From NCBI GenBank assembly GCA_002401305.2, contig NVSO02000046.1, forward strand, positions 1 to 7,756: a stretch of 7,756 bases of DNA. Direction: 5' to 3'. A program made the position numbers and the translations under genes. Shown here piece after piece: positions 6,306 through 7,756 of this stretch; position 1 is the first letter of the stretch, and the number at the start of each line of letters is the position of its first letter. The notes under the pieces are model-generated. The model saw nothing but the letters and a program-made list of their open reading frames with translations, was not told the origin of the DNA and ran no database searches. This stretch comes from Rhodobiaceae bacterium (GTDB lineage Bacteria > Pseudomonadota > Alphaproteobacteria > Parvibaculales > Parvibaculaceae).

Positions 6306-6340
6306 TTCGCAGCGCATTTTGCGAAGGACTTTGCAAAATG
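6306..6340. repeat. Overlapping dyads, possible activator-binding (enhancer) site
   Basis: CATTTTGC (6315-6322) and GCAAAATG (6333-6340) form a perfect 8-base inverted repeat with a 10-base spacer. A second dyad, TTCGCA (6306-6311) and TGCGAA (6320-6325), overlaps it. The centre of the main dyad (6327) is about 155 bases upstream of the predicted rightward start and about 165 upstream of the predicted leftward one, a typical distance for sigma-54 activator sites. The binding protein is not known. Confidence 0.45.
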
Positions 6341-6454
6341 GGAGGGCAAAAACCGGCTCAATCACCAAAGCAAGAGGAAGAGAAAACGGCAGAAACCCTA
6401 GAGAAAATGGAAAACTCAGCGCATTGGCTTGCCTTTTTTTGCCGTCACACGCTT

Positions 6455-6470
6455 TGGCACATCACTTGAA
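6455..6470 (+). promoter_or_regulatory. Sigma-54-like -24/-12 element for the flippase gene
   Basis: TGGCAC-ATCAC-TTGAA has a perfect -24 box and correct spacing, but the -12 box reads TTGA where TTGC is expected, so the near-invariant GC is GA. Transcription would start near 6481, about 46 bases before the flippase ATG. The mismatch is serious, which keeps confidence low. Confidence 0.35.
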
Positions 6471-6526
6471 ATGTAGAGAGGAACCGCTGGGCCAGACCGC
6501 CCCGTCTCCAACCAAGTGAGAAAAAG

Positions 6527-7756
6527 ATGTCTGCAGTAAAAAATATGCGTGACCAACTAAGCAATGGGTTTTTAGGAAATCTCTCTGCCTATGCCATTGC
6601 CGAAGGTCTCGCCAAGGTAACGCGCCTTGTTACTGTCATTGCATTGGCCCGCTCAATTGGTCCCGAAGGCATTGGCCTGGCGGCCCTCGCCCTTACGATT
6701 GGCGAAATCGTGCGCGCCCTAACTGAAAATGGTATTGGCCAACGCATCATCGCCACCCCAGACAAAACCCTGCAAAAGGCCACTAACACCGCTTATCTGA
6801 TTTTTTGGAGTTGGGCTGTTGTCCTCGTCGTTATACAGGTGAGCATTGGCCTCATTATGTGGAAGATGGGTCATCCCGGCCTGCTCGCCATTATGTTGGC
6901 TGTGCTGTCTCTTCCCTATCTCATCATGCCAGCTGGCTTGGTTCATTGTTATTTGGCCATGCGCAACGACCGCCTAAAAGCCACGGCTGCGGTGGCCGCC
7001 ACCCAGAATGTCACCAGCAATCTGCTCACAGCACTCTTCATTGTCATCTGGCCAACCCCTCTTTCCGTTGCTCTTCCAAAATTCGTCACAGCCCCTTTGT
7101 GGATGTTGATGATGCGCCGCTTGGTGCAATGGAAGTTCGACCGCTCACAAGGATTCTTGCCCCTCTCCTATTTCATCAAGTTTTCCGCCTCGGTAATAGG
7201 TGTCGAGATGCTACGTGTGCTGCGCTTGCAAGCCGACAAGCTCATCATCAGCATTTTCCTCGGTGTTGAGGCACTCGGCATCTACTACTTCGCCTTTAAC
7301 GCGGGCCTTGGCATCACCAATTCTGTGAGCACCGCCTTCTCCACATGCGTCTTCCCACATTTATGTGGCAAGGAACAAGGCGTCATTCGCAGACAGGCTT
7401 TCTTTAAAGCCCTAGGCATTGTCCTGTTGCTCCTCATTCCCGTTGTCGCCTTCCAGGTGCTGGGTGCCCAATATTATGTGCCCCTCATTTTCGGCGACAA
7501 GTGGGCTGGCGTCAGCGACATCGTCGCAATGCTCTGCCTTGCAGCTCTTCCCATGGTGATATGGAGCGGCACCGGCCAATGGTTGCGCGCCCATGACAGA
7601 GCGCATCAGGAATTGACCCTCTCAATCATCATCACCGTCACTTTGCTGATCACCACAGTCGTCCTTGCCCCTTATGGATTGATGGCAATCGCCACTGGAT
7701 ATGTGATTTGCACCACCCTTGTTCAACTTAGCGCATCTGCTTGGGCTCTACGGGAC
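6527..7756 (+). CDS. Oligosaccharide flippase, Wzx-like MOP family (3' end beyond window)
   Basis: My own translation gives 410 uninterrupted codons from ATG 6527 to the last base, with no stop, so the gene is cut by the edge. Family members are usually about 420-500 residues, so most of it is present. It is a polytopic membrane protein of the polysaccharide synthase/MOP flippase superfamily. The N-terminal stretch L40-A-R-S-I-G-P-E-G-I-G-L-A-A-L and E67-N-G-I-G-Q are typical, and the second half repeats the pattern with A236-D-K-L-I-I-S-I-F-L-G-V-E-A-L-G-I-Y-Y. L320-I-F-G-D-K-W near the C-terminal half also fits. It would flip an undecaprenyl-pyrophosphate-linked glycan to the periplasmic side, matching the divergent GT26-PGT gene. 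GTGAG (6516-6520) lies 6 bases before ATG. A Met at codon 7 lacks such a site. Confidence 0.88.
   Translation, partial: MSAVKNMRDQLSNGFLGNLSAYAIAEGLAKVTRLVTVIALARSIGPEGIGLAALALTIGEIVRALTENGIGQRIIATPDKTLQKATNTAYLIFWSWAVVLVVIQVSIGLIMWKMGHPGLLAIMLAVLSLPYLIMPAGLVHCYLAMRNDRLKATAAVAATQNVTSNLLTALFIVIWPTPLSVALPKFVTAPLWMLMMRRLVQWKFDRSQGFLPLSYFIKFSASVIGVEMLRVLRLQADKLIISIFLGVEALGIYYFAFNAGLGITNSVSTAFSTCVFPHLCGKEQGVIRRQAFFKALGIVLLLLIPVVAFQVLGAQYYVPLIFGDKWAGVSDIVAMLCLAALPMVIWSGTGQWLRAHDRAHQELTLSIIITVTLLITTVVLAPYGLMAIATGYVICTTLVQLSASAWALRD

Larger units (their letters stand above)
6139..6526. promoter_or_regulatory. 388-base AT-rich divergent control region between two glycan genes
   Basis: No convincing gene lies here. 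The longest open frame (6185-6469, +) has no ribosome-binding site and a low-complexity composition. The region holds two -24/-12-like elements pointing outwards (6175-6190 leftward, 6455-6470 rightward), two perfect inverted repeats with N10 spacers (6148-6171, 6315-6340), an overlapping dyad TTCGCA-N8-TGCGAA (6306-6325) and four copies of CATTTC (from 6230, 6268, 6293 and 6303). It must contain the promoters of both flanking genes. Confidence 0.6.

Noticed and set aside
6421..6440. T7 run after GGCTTGCC as a rightward terminator
   Set aside because: The only stem in front of the T-run is three base pairs. No rightward gene lies upstream that would need a terminator.
6185..6469. 94-codon open frame in the divergent region
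   Set aside because: No Shine-Dalgarno sequence before the ATG, no domain, AT-rich composition, and it covers promoter-like elements and dyads.
6805..7269. 154-codon complete open frame on the + strand inside the flippase
   Set aside because: It is in a different frame from the 410-codon flippase frame, is rich in Cys, His and Arg in a haphazard way, and lacks membrane character. The flippase reading explains this DNA.

Overview
The window looks like a chromosomal segment of a free-living, probably marine, alphaproteobacterium. Moderate GC, the protein style (SDR, GST, PAP2 and TrhO-type rhodanese) and a combined WecG/TagA/CpsF plus sugar-transferase protein all point that way, but the taxon is an inference. 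There are no RNA genes, insertion sequences, CRISPR arrays or phage genes.

Layout from left to right. Positions 1-256 are a divergent intergenic region; the first five codons of a leftward gene are just visible at the edge. An SDR oxidoreductase (257-997, +) is followed by a strong hairpin terminator (1010-1045). Next come two overlapping PAP2-type membrane phosphatases (1106-1867 and 1857-2756, +). They converge, with a 13-base gap, on a leftward two-gene operon: trhO (start 4397 or 4403, stop at 3429; tRNA U34 hydroxylase, rhodanese family), then a GST-fold protein (3429-2770) coupled through a TGATG stop/start overlap. A leftward intrinsic terminator (4472-4514) separates this operon from the next leftward gene (6138-4651), which fuses a GT26 glycosyltransferase to a monotopic phosphoglycosyl transferase. 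After a 388-base AT-rich divergent region comes a rightward oligosaccharide flippase gene (6527 onward). It is still open at the right edge.

How the genes fit together: the GT26-PGT fusion can start and extend an undecaprenyl-pyrophosphate-linked glycan on the cytoplasmic face, and the MOP-family flippase would carry such a lipid-linked glycan across the inner membrane. This is the edge of a surface or exopolysaccharide locus that probably continues to the right. The PAP2 pair could dephosphorylate undecaprenyl pyrophosphate or other lipid phosphates, but it lies 1.9 kb away in another unit, so the link is only suggestive. The SDR and the trhO-GST unit look like ordinary housekeeping neighbours.

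The most interesting signal is in the divergent region 6139-6526. Each of the two glycan genes is preceded by a -24/-12 (sigma-54-like) element at a plausible distance, and a perfect dyad, CATTTTGC-N10-GCAAAATG, sits almost midway between the two predicted transcription starts, where an enhancer-binding activator would be expected. This is a hypothesis from reading the sequence; both promoter elements are imperfect. I found no clearly new multi-gene system.
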